Shown one piece after another: positions 11,620-22,651 of a stretch of DNA of 64,000 bases. Source of the DNA: Theristus sp. LFF4_11 (lineage: Eukaryota > Nematoda > Chromadorea > Monhysterida > Xyalidae); the NCBI GenBank assembly GCA_030248135.1, contig JASANC010003837.1, positions 1 to 64,000 of the forward strand. The letters run 5' to 3'. The notes under the pieces were generated by a model. It was not told the origin of the DNA, made no database searches, and saw nothing but the letters and a program-made list of their open reading frames with translations. Position 1 is the stretch's first letter, and every line of letters starts with the position of its first letter. Made by a program: the position numbers and the translations under genes.

Positions 11620-13192
11620 ATGTCAAAAATGTTTATGGCAAAAGCACTGCATCAACTTTTGTTTGCAATTTTTTCATTGTTTTCTCTGTCCGCAACAACG
11701 ATAATAATCCAGCCGGATGTGGATTCAACCTCTTCGAATTGCTCGTTGGTTTCAAATTTTGAAAATTTCAGCACTTGCTTGCTTTCATCTGTCGTTTGTT
11801 TTGTATTAGTTTCGCAACATTTAGTTACTCTTTTTACAGAAATAAATGCGTTGTGGACGATGAGCGTGGACTGGCATGCTATGAACGAACACTTCGACAT
11901 TATGGCTGGAATTTGGTGACAGCGTTACGAGATTGGCTCGCTGTCAGGGTTGGTTGGTAAAATTTTGTTCAAGGTCTGGGGACAGTTTCACAAAACTTAG
12001 CTTAGCAGTCCAATATTGCCACCGCCACGCGCCAAAATAAACTCATAAATGTCGTCGCGTCCGTGGCGTAGCGGTAGAACTTCGGCCTACAGTTCTGTAG
12101 GTACCGGGTTCGAACCTCGCTGTGGACAAGACATACTCGTGGAAAATTAGAGTGACCAACGAACATCTAATGGTCTATTCCCTCCTGAGCCGAGGGTAAA
12201 ATTGGGCTCGGGGCAGTATTGCCCGTCTCCGCCGGAGTTTGGTACCTTCGGGTTGCCGGAACCGGCGCGCGTATAATTAGATAAATAAAAAAAATAAAAA
12301 ATAAAAATCAACAAATTTCACTTTCCTCACACCACGATGAAGAGCAGACATTGGTGAATCAGTTTAGGTCGAAAAACGAAACTACGACGCTTCATTATAT
12401 CATTCAGGGGTTCAGTGGTGTGGTGTAGAGCTATTATTGGACTACTGAGCTTTTATAAAACTGGCCCCTCCCCTGGGCTGGAGTTTCGAAATTCAACAAT
12501 CGTCATGTTCATAACATAAGATACTGTGCCATTTTGTTATCACGCTTTTGTTACAGAAGGAATTGAGCTCCAGCACGCCGTAGCTTCGTTCGAGTAAGAA
12601 GAAAATTGATAAGCCAAGCCGATGGCTTGCCCAAAAACGTGTTGAAAAGCGACATGCCATGAACACCGATGATGAAATGATGTCATTTTGTAAGCAAATG
12701 TATGAACAGACTGTGTTGCAGGATGGAATTGAGCAATGGTACTTTCGGCACCAGCATTCGTACATGGGCGTCAATGAAACGGTTGCCGCTGAGCAGGCGT
12801 ACAGACAGTTTGTGGCACATTTGCTGGACGAAAAAGAGCTGCTGTCACGTGACACACTGCGCTCAGTTGCTAGTACACTTGCACAAAGGGTTGGTGTGTG
12901 TGTGTTGCGGTTTCACTGTACCGATTCGGTTTTGGTCACTTCTTATATCATCATTGCAACTTGGGTTCAACTGAGAATGCTGCTTTGAGTTCAGATCCAA
13001 AGACACCGGCAGCTGTCTCCACCGGATTACACGTGTCCAATCGATTGCTCTTACCGCACGTACCTCTGGCATTACATGTTCATTGCGTCTGCGCTGCTCA
13101 ATGCCGCACTTTTTCTCGCCGTCGTTCCGTTCATGATAAACTCAATAAGACGCGACAAACGAATGTCGCATTTGTACGCCAGCGCTCGGTGA
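11620..13192 (+). CDS. Unknown protein with signal peptide and C-terminal membrane segment
   Basis: I do not recognise this protein. Proposed exons are 11620-11744, 11840-11948, 12584-12889 and 12995-13192; they stay in phase and give 245 residues. The start is the first ATG of a hydrophobic leader (residues about 8-25, LHQLLFAIFSLFSLSA). A short Cys-containing stretch follows, then a basic region (KKKIDKPSRWLAQKRVEKR), a helical segment with a possible N-glycosylation site (NETV), a CPIDC motif and a membrane segment near the C-terminus (MFIASALLNAALFLAVVPF), followed by a basic tail. The pattern suggests a type I membrane protein. The exon 3 acceptor is the weakest call: a better-looking AG lies at 12554-12556 but leads to a stop. 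The second intron contains a SINE. Confidence 0.55.
12056..12308 (+). mobile_element. tRNA-derived SINE
   Basis: The 5' part has RNA polymerase III promoter-like boxes: A-box TGGCGTAGCGG (12064-12074) and B-box GGTTCGAACC (12107-12116). The cloverleaf is degenerate: the T-stem mispairs and the anticodon loop has the wrong size. A tRNA-unrelated body follows, and the element ends in an A-rich tail of AAATAAA-type repeats (12280-12308). Head, body and A-rich tail are the standard architecture of tRNA SINEs. It lies in the second intron of the preceding gene. A functional tRNA gene is less likely because of the stem defects and the tail. Confidence 0.75.
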
Positions 13193-14350
13193 AATTGCGG
13201 CACACTTTGGAATGGATTTATTTGCTCAAACACAGACTGAATTGATGATGGTTATAGTAAGAGCCAATGTTGCCATGTTCCAGTTTTTATTCGTACTCGT
13301 TTCTTGCGTTCTACGACCAATCGAGTGCTGCCATATCGCCTTTTTGTTTTATTTGTTCATTCATCACCATTCATTTCCTCAGCTAGTCTCGCGAATGTAC
13401 ATTTTCCGGATGGTTACTCGATTTATTTTGTCATGATTAGGGTTGGGTTGGGGGTAAATCCGGATTTTTTAATTAAAAGTTCGTTCGTAAGCGTCTCGTC
13501 GAGCTGAGTTCAGCCAGTGAATTGCAACACAACAGTTTTTGAAACGATGTTTCAATTCAGTTAAGTTATTTCAACGCTAACAATTGACCCCAGAAGTCAT
13601 CCCAATCGGAAAACAATGAGCACGACGGTCAAAATGACCCAATCATGACATAGAGCTGAGTGCTCAAGGAAGATTGGGAGAAAATCTGCTTCAATTATGG
13701 AAAATTTCAAAAGATTATGTCAAAAATCGAATGGTCAGAGCAAATTAGAAGAAAATGTTTTCAATTTTTTAAGTTTGAAAAAAATCCGGATGTAAAAAAC
13801 CAAATAACAAGTTGAGAAATTTTCAAACACCCCAACCTAGTCGTGATGTTGTTGCACTCAACGGTAATTGGAGTCTTCCCCAAAACAATCTGTTTTATGT
13901 TTCACTGATAGTTTTTAAACACAGCTGATTTGCCTGTATTTGATTGCTGTTGAACGTTTTCAAATTTGTAAATTTAGCATGTATTGTTGTGTTTTTCTGC
14001 CAGCACCAGCCATCGAAAATATTGGTGCTGAACAATAAAATTCGTTTCATCGCGTGTGCAATACGATGTGTACCGTAAAGCGGAATGATAAAATGGAGCG
14101 TTTCTGCTGTTGTTGGCTGTTTTCCGATAACGGTGATTTCGGTGCGCTCCGCAGGGAACGCTTCTTTTTTCTGTGTTGTTGCTGAAACAGCATCGGTGTG
14201 GAATGCAAAAGTTTGGGAGAATGCTGTATTTCCAGCCGTGTTTGAAGGTCGGTGTTGCAATGTGTGCAGCTGGCAGCAGTCTGTTGCTGTTGGCGGACGC
14301 CGCTTGCAGCCGGGGCGGTGCCGTCGCCAACGAGCACACAGCCACTAGAA
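13193..14350. other. Intergenic, no gene seen
   Basis: AT-rich spacer between the unknown membrane protein and the zinc-finger gene. Open frames occur on both strands around 13900-14430, including a Gln-rich one on the minus strand, but they lack splice or homology support. The 3' part probably carries promoter and 5' UTR of the zinc-finger gene. Confidence 0.5.
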
Positions 14351-16943
14351 ATGTCGCCGTTCAAACGCTCGATTCGTATCCGCCCGCCGTGGCGGCCGCT
14401 TGTTGCACAGGGGAGTGCCTGTTTTGAATTTTGCAACTGAATTAGATTCCGGAACGTGCTGTCTCATGTTTCAGGTTGTTCCGGTTTTCACCTTCTTTCA
14501 CACGACTACACGCAACGCAGCACGTCGGACGTGTTGGTGAACCTGAATCACGATTATTACAGGTGGGTCGACTTCGTCTTGTGTGGGGTTGGGCGGTTTG
14601 ACAAAAATATCGGGTTTTTCTGATTTAAGAAAACATTTTTTACCTACACGCCCTTCGGCGGGGGTAACACCCCAGCCACGAGTGTGACATGTCTGTAATG
14701 CGTTATAATGTCGAACATTTCTGTGCAATAATGTGCCAATATGCCAATGTTGAGTCGGCTCGAGAGTGCGCCAGAGGACTGGTCTCACCGTGATCACTCG
14801 TATTCTGTGCCCGGACAGCAGGCGCAGCAGCAGGGCTTCAATGATGACAACGACCAGCTGGACACTCACTTCATGCACCAGGTTACAATCAAGTTGTTCG
14901 GTTCATTTAGTTCAGGGCAACTGTTCATTCGTTTTGGGCTGGCCACTAAAGTGACTCGTAGCAGTTTGCAAGTGCTCCATTGCAGGATTTCAGCAGTCTG
15001 TTGTTCTCCAACTGTTGCTCGGCCGATCCGCAGCAGTGTGCGCCCGCAAGTCAGTCAATCGACCAGAACATATTTGAAGAGGTCGTCCAGTCGACGTTCG
15101 AAAGTGAAACCAACGTTGAAAGGAGCGCAGCCAATGTTCCGGTATGTTTCTTGTTGTTGGTGTCGATATGAACAAAAAATTAGATAGTAGTCATGATTGT
15201 CTCAGATCAACACGATTGGGATGCATTCGTCGCCTGGAAATGACAGTGTGCTGGATGATATGATGATGGCACATGTCGTTGAAGACACTGACTCAGTCAC
15301 GTATGAGGTTTGCTGTCAATGTCACCACTCACTGTTGCTGTAACACTGCTGTTGCGGTTGTTTGCCATCTAAATCTGCAACATTTTCAGCCCGTGTTTTA
15401 CGTTTTGTTTGGTTTTGCGTTTTTTTATTCGTTTCATTGCGCCTGTGGCGTTATTATTTCTGCATTTTCAGGTGAACGAAGAAGATTTCGACAACCTGAT
15501 GACTTATCTGACGTCGAGCGAACACGAATCGGTGCATAGCAAGCCACCGTCGCAGTCGCAAAGTCATTGGAACAATGCTGGTGACAATTCACACAAGCGT
15601 GACAGCAGCAGCTATCGATGCAGTACACTTGTGACCGGTACACGTGCGGCACACGGCCGAGGACGCTACAGGAAACGGCTGCTGTCGGACTCGACTGGCA
15701 ATGCAGCGGAGAGCCCGGGGGACGCTGGCACGAATGCGCACCCAACAACAACGTCTGACTCTGCTGATGGTTGTGATGCAACTGAAAGCAGCTCTGCACA
15801 GGACCACATGCATGCCAATGAACAACAAACGCACGGACACAAGGAACAAACGACAGCCAACGGTCAATGCTGCACGTCATCTGCTGGCGACAGCAGTTGC
15901 CAATGGCGTCAATGTGGCCAGTCGTTTGCAAGCACCAGTGCACTCGAGCTGCATGTCAACGAGACGCATGTGCCAGTGGGGCAGCGCTCGTTGTATTGCC
16001 AGTGGGCCAACTGTGCACGCACGCACGCATTCCAACGACGGTGCTTTTGTGAGATTCACTGCAGTGTTGAGTGTTGCTCACTTGATTTGTTGTGTTGCTT
16101 GCAGATATTTGCTGGTGCGCCACATTCGCAGTCACACTCAGTCTCGTCCGTTTCAATGCGAGCGATGCGCGAAACATTTCGCAACACGCGAGCGCCTGCG
16201 CTTGCACGCGCGCACGCACGACAGTTAGTTGATTTGATGCGGCGCACGTGCAACGATTGTTCAGCTGACGGTTCCTGTTGTTGTTGTTTGTTGCCCCCTT
16301 TTTATCCTTACCCAACGCCCTTGGGGAAAGGCATTGTCGCAATTTTTTATTGTCCACCACATGGGCTGCGACGTTGGAAGCAGTTTTTCTGCTTTTGAAG
16401 TGGGCGTTGGGCAAGCTGCGCTGGTATGCATGGGCGCGATGTCATTGAGTTCCTCGCCACCGGAACAGCAATCTTGTGAATCAAGAAAGCCGACGTTTAT
16501 GCTGCCGAACCATTAAGCCCCACGCAACCCGGGGCAGCCGAGTGGTCACGAGCGGATTCGAACCCGGGCCTTCCGATTGGAAGTCCCAAGTGCTATCCAC
16601 TCAGCCACTCAGCCGGCTGCTGACGGTTCCTTTCAACTGCCAGTGTCGTCTCGACTGGCCAATCAGCGTTTTGATTTGAGTTTTCAATAGCATAGACCTG
16701 CTTTTGCCTGTCTATTTACCAACGCGTGTGCCTCACGTTCACGTTGCAGACGTGCGTCCGTACGAATGCTGCGAGTGCTCAGCGTCCTTCTGCAACACGG
16801 CCAATCGTGCACGCCACATGCGCACGCACAGAAGCAGCAGCCAGCTGCGGCAGCACATTTGCTCACGGTGTCAGCGTGCGTATCGCTCCAACGACGCACT
16901 GCGCAAACACGTGCGCTTGAAGCGATGTGCACTCAGTCAATAG
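14351..16943 (+). CDS. GLI/GLIS-like C2H2 zinc-finger protein, five fingers
   Basis: Probable nuclear DNA-binding transcription factor. Eight exons (14351-14414, 14475-14562, 14755-14881, 14986-15141, 15206-15307, 15472-16040, 16105-16223, 16750-16943) join in phase to 472 residues. The N-terminal two thirds are Ser/Gln/Asp-rich and look disordered. The fingers are C-terminal: finger 1 starts CQWRQCGQSF and finger 2 CQWANC, both with the Cys-x4-Cys spacing and Trp typical of GLI/ZIC/GLIS finger 1-2 pairs. Fingers 3-5 start FQCERC, YECCEC and HICSRC with ordinary CxxC spacing, so it is not a strict GLI orthologue. The stop follows the last finger closely. The first exon rests on a good ATG context and phase only. 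The last intron contains a tRNA-like sequence. Confidence 0.75.
16525..16620 (-). repeat. tRNA-like sequence (SINE head or tRNA pseudogene)
   Basis: Read on the minus strand it has an A-box-like TGGCTGAGTGG and a B-box GGTTCGAATCC (plus 16554-16564), about 30-40 bases apart. The outer arms (GCCGGCTGAGTGG against CCACTCGGCTGC) can pair. The anticodon arm does not fold into a standard 5 bp stem with 7-base loop, and no A-rich tail is obvious. It lies in the last intron of the zinc-finger gene. It could be a tRNA pseudogene or the head of a second SINE family. Confidence 0.45.
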
Positions 16944-17444
16944 ACATCATCAATCCATTTTCTTAATAGTGCCTAATTGCGCTGAGTTTTTTTGATATTT
17001 TTTGTGGTGATTTCATTTCCATGGTTGAAATGGAACTCGGTTCATTAAAATTGGGGTTTTATCTGAAAGCGCAAATCGATACGGATGCAGCATTGGATGC
17101 CATGAAATTTTCGTCAGCTCTCTTGTCACATTGTCACACGATACGTGGCGTCCATGTAATTTATTAACTTGCGTCGCTGGTATTTTATTGCCAGGCATTG
17201 GTTGGTTGGTGCAGTGGCTGTTGTCATAGTGGCAGCAAGTGGCACCAATTTGCCGGTGCCGGGTACAGCAATTACACACACAAACACATTATGCGCTCGG
17301 TTGCTATCGATGGAGCATTGTTCGCTACTCAGTCAATTATAGTACCCTGAAATACGCAACAAAGCATATCATCGGTTTCCCAGTTGTGAAACTAAACCGC
17401 ATATTTTTCCCGTGAAAAAACTGGAGAAACTCGACGCCTGCCAA
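16944..17444. other. Intergenic, no gene seen
   Basis: About 500 bases between the zinc-finger stop and the start of the secreted-protein gene. No open frame with splice or homology support was found. It should hold the 3' UTR of the first gene and the promoter of the second. Confidence 0.5.
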
Positions 17445-19258
17445 ATGCCTGCCTTTTTCACAATGTTCTCCATTTGTCTCGCACTGGTTTCGGCGGCCGA
17501 AACCGAAAGCGCACAAGCGGACGCATCGGAATCGAGGCCCAAGAAGGAAGACCAGGCGCCACCACAGAGCCGCTGGGACACTTTCGAGGTTGACAACGCC
17601 GCTGATGCTGAACGCTTGAAAGCGCTCGCGAACGAGGCGTTCTTGAATCGCGCAAAGTTCGCAGCGCTCGACGAAAGTCAGGTGAGACGATTGAGCTATG
17701 GCAGCTGTTGATTGACTGGTTGGCTCATGTCAAAACTTAGACATGCTGATTGGCTATGTGCTGCTTGTTCGACCAGCCAGTGCTGATGTCCAATGCTCCA
17801 GTGCTTGTCCCCCTCCAGAACATGTTGCAGTTTTCAACAGCTCACTGCTTTCATTTGCCAGGATGTTGCGCCCCAAATGATCGAGCGCATCACGGCGGTG
17901 CGCGGCTTCCTGCGTGGTGTCGTCAACAACAAAGCTGAGTACAAGCAGTCGGCCGGTGAGACGCAGGCAGCTGCGTTGGACACCGCAGACGGCATGTTGC
18001 GCGCATGCGACCAATTCTTGCAGCAAGTGCGTGTGCGTCTGCGAACTTGTGCGAAATGTCCTTTTCCATAACGCTGCATTTTCAAAAAGGATCCCCGCCG
18101 GATCAATAATCTGAAATTATTGATCACTTCAATAATTTCAGATGCAGAGTGCAACGAGCACAGAATCACCAACGGGAAGTAACCGGCTTGCATTCGACTC
18201 TCTTCTCGACGAATTGTACACCGATGGCCGCATTGAAATATTACATGACACCGTCGAAGACATTGGTACATTCAAAGTTTTTGCTGTACTCTAACGTTAG
18301 AACAGGCCACGTGGCATTCAAAAAAGATCAACACAAGTTTTCTGATCTGTTCACGTGCGCATGATTAAAAGTAAACAATTCATGCACGTAAACATTCATA
18401 AAAACTTCTTGAAAACGTTTTTAAGAGTTCAATTTATTCAGCCATTCACGCCAATCTGATGTTATCCAATTTTAGTTGAAAACAACCAAGATCAGTTGGC
18501 AGAGCAGTTGACGAATGAGTTTTCCGAACAAACCGACGACCAGCTGAAAGCGGTCACGTCGAAAGAGGTAAAAATTCTTCAATTAATCTGCAAGAACCTG
18601 CAGATTTTTTGTTACATTTTGTTAACTCAACCACTGAACTGATCAGAACGCAAAGATTTTAAACAGTCAAGAGAAAACGCGTTTCAGGATGTGTTCGCTC
18701 GAATAGCAGTGCTTGAAAAAACGTTAGACGCATTGACACGCGGCCAATATCGATTGGCGGACGAACAGGCAGCTGGCAACGCAGACTCGCCAATTGCCAA
18801 GTTGGATGCTTGGAGCCAAAGTTTGAATGAACTGAACAGTGAGGTCCGTCCATGGTAGGAAAAACTCTTTTCATTTGCAATTCATTGCACTTTTTCAAAG
18901 CAATTCATCAATACACAAAACGCTGGATGGCAATATTGTTCGGTGTTGATGTTCTGTCATTTTAATCCAGGCCGAATCACTTGACCTAACAACGTTGCTG
19001 AGCAAATGGAAGCAGTTCATGACTCGTGTGAATGAGGGTGGCCTTCGCCAATTGGTCGAGTCACTGCGCTCACTCAAGGGCAAACACGTGAAACTCAGCA
19101 AATTCCGAAAAACACCCGCCTCGGAAGGGACAACAAATGACAATAAAGGTAAAATGCTGCAAATTAAAAAAAATAAAGAAAAGTGGTTTTGATTTGAAAT
19201 TACAGGCAACCAAGGAAAGAGCGAGACTAATCAACAGCATGATGAGTCGGCGACTTGA
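17445..19258 (+). CDS. Secreted helix-rich protein of unknown family
   Basis: I do not recognise this family. Seven exons (17445-17681, 17862-18026, 18142-18265, 18476-18567, 18688-18843, 18971-19148, 19206-19258) join in phase to 334 residues. The ATG begins a compact signal peptide (MPAFFTMFSICLALVSA) with cleavage likely before AETES; no in-frame ATG lies just upstream. The mature protein is charged, Gln/Glu/Lys-rich and predicted helical, with long stretches suited to coiled coil (DVFARIAVLEKTLDALTRGQ, then AESLDLTTLLSKWKQFMTRV) and a polar tail. It has a single mature Cys (in LRACDQF) and no membrane segment. AATAAA follows the stop at 19259-19265. Six introns in phase and a precise leader make the gene convincing. 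Confidence 0.8.
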
Positions 19259-19265
19259 AAAATAA
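19259..19265 (+). terminator. Probable polyadenylation signal
   Basis: AAATAAA sits immediately after the TGA of the secreted-protein gene. This is the canonical metazoan poly(A) hexamer on the correct strand, although it is unusually close to the stop codon. Confidence 0.45.
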
Positions 19266-19987
19266 AACTAGCAGGCAACAATGAATTCATCTGAATTGAA
19301 TCTTGACGAAGTTAATTTTTCTGTTCTGTTCTCTTGTCGCGTGCTTGTGCTTATGGTGTCATGTTCGTGTGTACACAGCTGTGCCTCTATTGCTGGAGTG
19401 AGATTTGGCATTTGTTCATGTTTGAAAATGAACATTCCATTTCTTTAATTTTTATTTTTTGTTCTCATTATTCCATTTGAAGAAGTTTGATGTGCAGCAT
19501 GAATTCGTGTCTTGGGTGCGATTTTGCATAAAATATACATCGTATACATGCGCATTTTACCGTTATTGGCAGTGAAACAGAGCAGTTTTTTCTTTAAAAT
19601 GTGCCGCTGTGTGGCAGTTTTTAGCATCATTAGCTGCAGTACACTTTAGGCTGGCCCGCTTTAGCACAATATACAGAGGACTCGCATAATGGATGGTCGG
19701 CTTTTAAGAGGATTTCTTGCCAGAAGAAAAGGTTTATTGCACAAAAAGGACAAAGCTGCACTCGAATTGACGATGTCCCAAAGAAGTACCATAAAATAAT
19801 TGAAAAAACTCAATAAATTTGTTCTTTGGTGTCTTAAGAACAGCTGGTCTGTTTCAGTTTTATTCATCTGCTGCAGAAAGAAAAACAGTGTTACAACTAC
19901 AAGAATCACACCGATTCATTCGTGTCAAAAATATACAGCCAGCAGTCGGCAGATTTGAATTTCGAAGATTCGAACAATTTTGAAACG

Positions 19988-20658
19988 ATGGATCGCCAGT
20001 TCGGCATCTTGTCCTCGTGGTCCACGTTCGGCGACAACGACAGTCTGCTCATCACGTTGGTCGTCGTTTGCATCTGTCTCTCATCCGGAATGATCCTCTG
20101 TCATGTGTTCTGCCACAGAAGTGTCATCATCGTTGGTCAGTAAAGTTGGTTATTCAGAACTTGCCAGACGGACGCTGCACGCATCGCACAATGTGTTATC
20201 TTCTCAGGCAGCTTCCACAGGGTCGTTGCAGTCGCGAGATCGAAGCGTTTTTTTTTAAATCGATTTTTTTTCTGATCACCCTGTACATTAGTATGCGCAA
20301 ATTTTTTCAGTCTAAGTTTGATTTTTCAACTATAAAAATTTCCATTTCTGCTCAACTGAATCGAGCCGCTTGTTTTTTGGAGTGCTGTGTGGGAAACAAT
20401 AAACACTTGAGCTGTTCTTTTTCGAATGTACGTTGCTAATGTAAGCACTATTTTCATGCAGACGAACGGGATTTATCGAAAATCAAAGCGGACATGCGCA
20501 AGCAGCTGGCGCGCGAGCAGCTGAAGCCAGAGGAGCGACTGATGCTCAGCCCTGACGGCATTTTCATCACAGCGTGCGGGGCAGTCGACAGCGACAGGCA
20601 CAGGGACATGCACGCTGTGCGACCGCTGGGCGTGCCGCAGTTGGTCTTGTCCACATGA
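19988..20658 (+). CDS. Small single-pass membrane protein, paralogue 1 of 2
   Basis: Unknown family. Two exons (19988-20135, 20462-20658) give 114 residues from an ATG that begins MDRQ. A short polar N-terminus with SWSTFGDND precedes one membrane segment (LLITLVVVCICLSSGMILCH), then a basic step (CHRSVIIV) and a charged cytoplasmic-type tail (DERDLSKIKADMRKQL, later LKPEERLMLSPDG). There is no cleavable leader. The next gene repeats the same plan: the same MDRQ start, SWSTFG motif, membrane segment, VIIVDE motif, and a phase-1 intron at the same codon (VIIV then D). The conserved start in both copies supports the chosen ATG; an upstream in-frame extension without ATG also exists. Function unknown. 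Confidence 0.75.
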
Positions 20659-21785
20659 TCGTGACACATCCGTGCACACACAATTCGCTGGCACGTCCCA
20701 GTTCAAAAGTGGTCCGTCAATCAGGCTGCTGCAAAAATGGCGAAAAGTGAAAAGGACAACGATCGCCGCGTTACATCGCCGTTTTCGAATTTCTCGCATT
20801 CCGATAGCTTGTCTAAACATTGAGGTTCGAAATTATGCCTACCCTGTAATTTATGCAGATACATTTCAGAGAGCAACCCTCATTGAAAATACACTTGATT
20901 TTAATTGGTTGGAACTTGCAGTCTCAAACCAGACATCTCCAGACTGACCACCATCATACCTTCGTGTTTCATATGAGCTTTTCCATTTTGCGGCTATGGT
21001 TCATTGCATTCATTCCAACGTAACTCTGCTTTCCAATTAGGTTTTACGTGGCACGGTATATGGAAATGAGTTTGGATGGTACAACAATTGGTCGTAGGAA
21101 AAGTATGAAAGTACAGGAATTAGTTCATCTTATGTAGTTGCGCCGTCTTTGGCCAAAACACAATGATACAATGTATAACAGAAAAGTTCAGATATGATAT
21201 GAAAATGCAAACCGTGCAACAGAATCGACATAAGAACGGAAGCATTTGATTCTTGTCAAAACGGTGCTGCTTTTGAGTGTGCGTCCGATGCACCAAGAAA
21301 CAATAATAAAGCATGCGAACGCAAAATTAATTGAGCCTGTCGGCAGTATTTCAATTTGCACCCCATCTGTTCATTCCTTGTTCATATCATTGTGTTCGTG
21401 TTGTTTTGTTCAAAGAGTTTTTTGCGTGTTGTATGTGTCTGTGTTTGTGTCAGTTTCTAGTATTTTTGATTGGTTGCCAGCGTTCCGCGGTCTGACGGTG
21501 CCACATTCACTTCGGCTGGCTGAAGCGCGCGCGCCACGCATCTAATCATGACTTATTTTGTTCTCAACATAGTACAGCGGAATAAATTTTACTTGTTTTC
21601 GATTTTGATGCCGATGCCGATGGCACACTGTTATCCGTGCTTCTAATTTTTAGTAATAAGAGCTAGTTAGCTTTTGCGGTCGGCGTCCGACAGCAGAATT
21701 CGATTGAGCCATTTTTACTATGCACATCTGCTGTATCTTCAAGACAACTAAAAAATAAAAGAGCTGAAACAAAAATTCAGCAGAA
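20659..21785. other. Intergenic between the paralogues, no gene seen
   Basis: About 1.1 kb of AT-rich sequence with only short open frames and no conserved motif. It probably carries the 3' UTR of paralogue 1 and the promoter of paralogue 2. Confidence 0.5.
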
Positions 21786-22517
21786 ATGTCAAGGAATAAC
21801 GAATACAAGTATGGTGATGTTTTAGTTGTTCATATTGACCACGAAAAAGAAGAAGAGTGGTTCAAATTGACCCGTTGGGCTTCGAAAGCAATGGATCGTC
21901 AAGGACAGCAAATAATTCCGCCATCTTGGTCGACATTTGGCGAGCATGACAATTACTTGATGGTGTTAGTCGCCATTTGTCTGTGTCTTTCAGCTGCTCT
22001 CATTCTCTGCCACATATGCCTCAGACGAAACGTCATCATTGTCGGTTAGTTTCAAATTGTCGCACTCTACATCCCTCCATCCATTTTATCTTGCGAGAAG
22101 CACAAAGCTTTGATAAAACCTGTGTGAGAAACTTCAAAACTCATTGGGGTTGAATCCACTGAGGTTAATGTGCAAACCACTCTCGCATTCACCATGCGCC
22201 ACAATCGTCGATGGACCAGCAGTTTTTCTTAATGTCATCAAGCATATAAGCAATCTGCTCAAAATACTCTAATTTTAAAAAAAAATCACTCAGTTCAAAT
22301 AAATCGGTTCTAAATTCAACATTTAGATGAGGCAGATCTGGCGAAAGTGCGCCAAACGATGCGCAAAACGCTGGAGCATCAACAGAGCTCGCTGCTGAAT
22401 GCTGATGAGCGACTGACACTCGGGGACCACGGGGTGCTCGCCACCAGCAACGGCAAGGACACCGACGTCAGGCCGCTGGCGTTGTCCGTCACGAACAACA
22501 CCACTTTCAATCGATAA
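21786..22517 (+). CDS. Small single-pass membrane protein, paralogue 2 of 2
   Basis: Tandem paralogue of the gene at 19988-20658. Exons 21786-22044 and 22327-22517 give 149 residues. An internal ATG at 21891 begins MDRQ, as in the partner, and from there the protein is 114 residues, exactly the partner's length, so either start may be used. Shared features are SWSTFG, a membrane segment (YLMVLVAICLCLSAALILCH), VIIVDE, a helical RK-rich tail, an ERLxL motif, a DVRPL motif near the end, and the identically placed phase-1 intron. The extra N-terminal 35 residues are charged. The 3' end faces the minus-strand gene ending at 22652, with 134 bases between stops. Function unknown. Confidence 0.75.
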
Positions 22518-22651
22518 TCACATTATTGGTTTTTCTCGCTCTCTTATTTATCAGATCAGACTCTTCTGTCATTCGTTTGACGACACGGAAGTATGCAAAA
22601 TAAAATAAAATGAATGACTGCAGTTTTACACAATTCAGCGTTCGCCATGTT

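Noticed and set aside
11840..11948. UBA-like similarity (CYERTLRHYGWNLVTALRDWL) to FAF2/UBXD8
   Set aside because: The resemblance is limited to about 25 residues, and the same protein appears to have a signal peptide and no UAS or UBX domain.
12056..12130. Functional tRNA gene
   Set aside because: Degenerate stems, non-standard anticodon loop and an A-rich tail favour a SINE.
14047..14436. Minus-strand 129-codon Gln-rich ORF
   Set aside because: It overlaps the first exon of the zinc-finger gene and has no splice partner or motif.
15434..15943. Minus-strand 169-codon ORF
   Set aside because: Antisense shadow of zinc-finger exon 15472-16040, whose plus-strand phase and finger motifs are clear.
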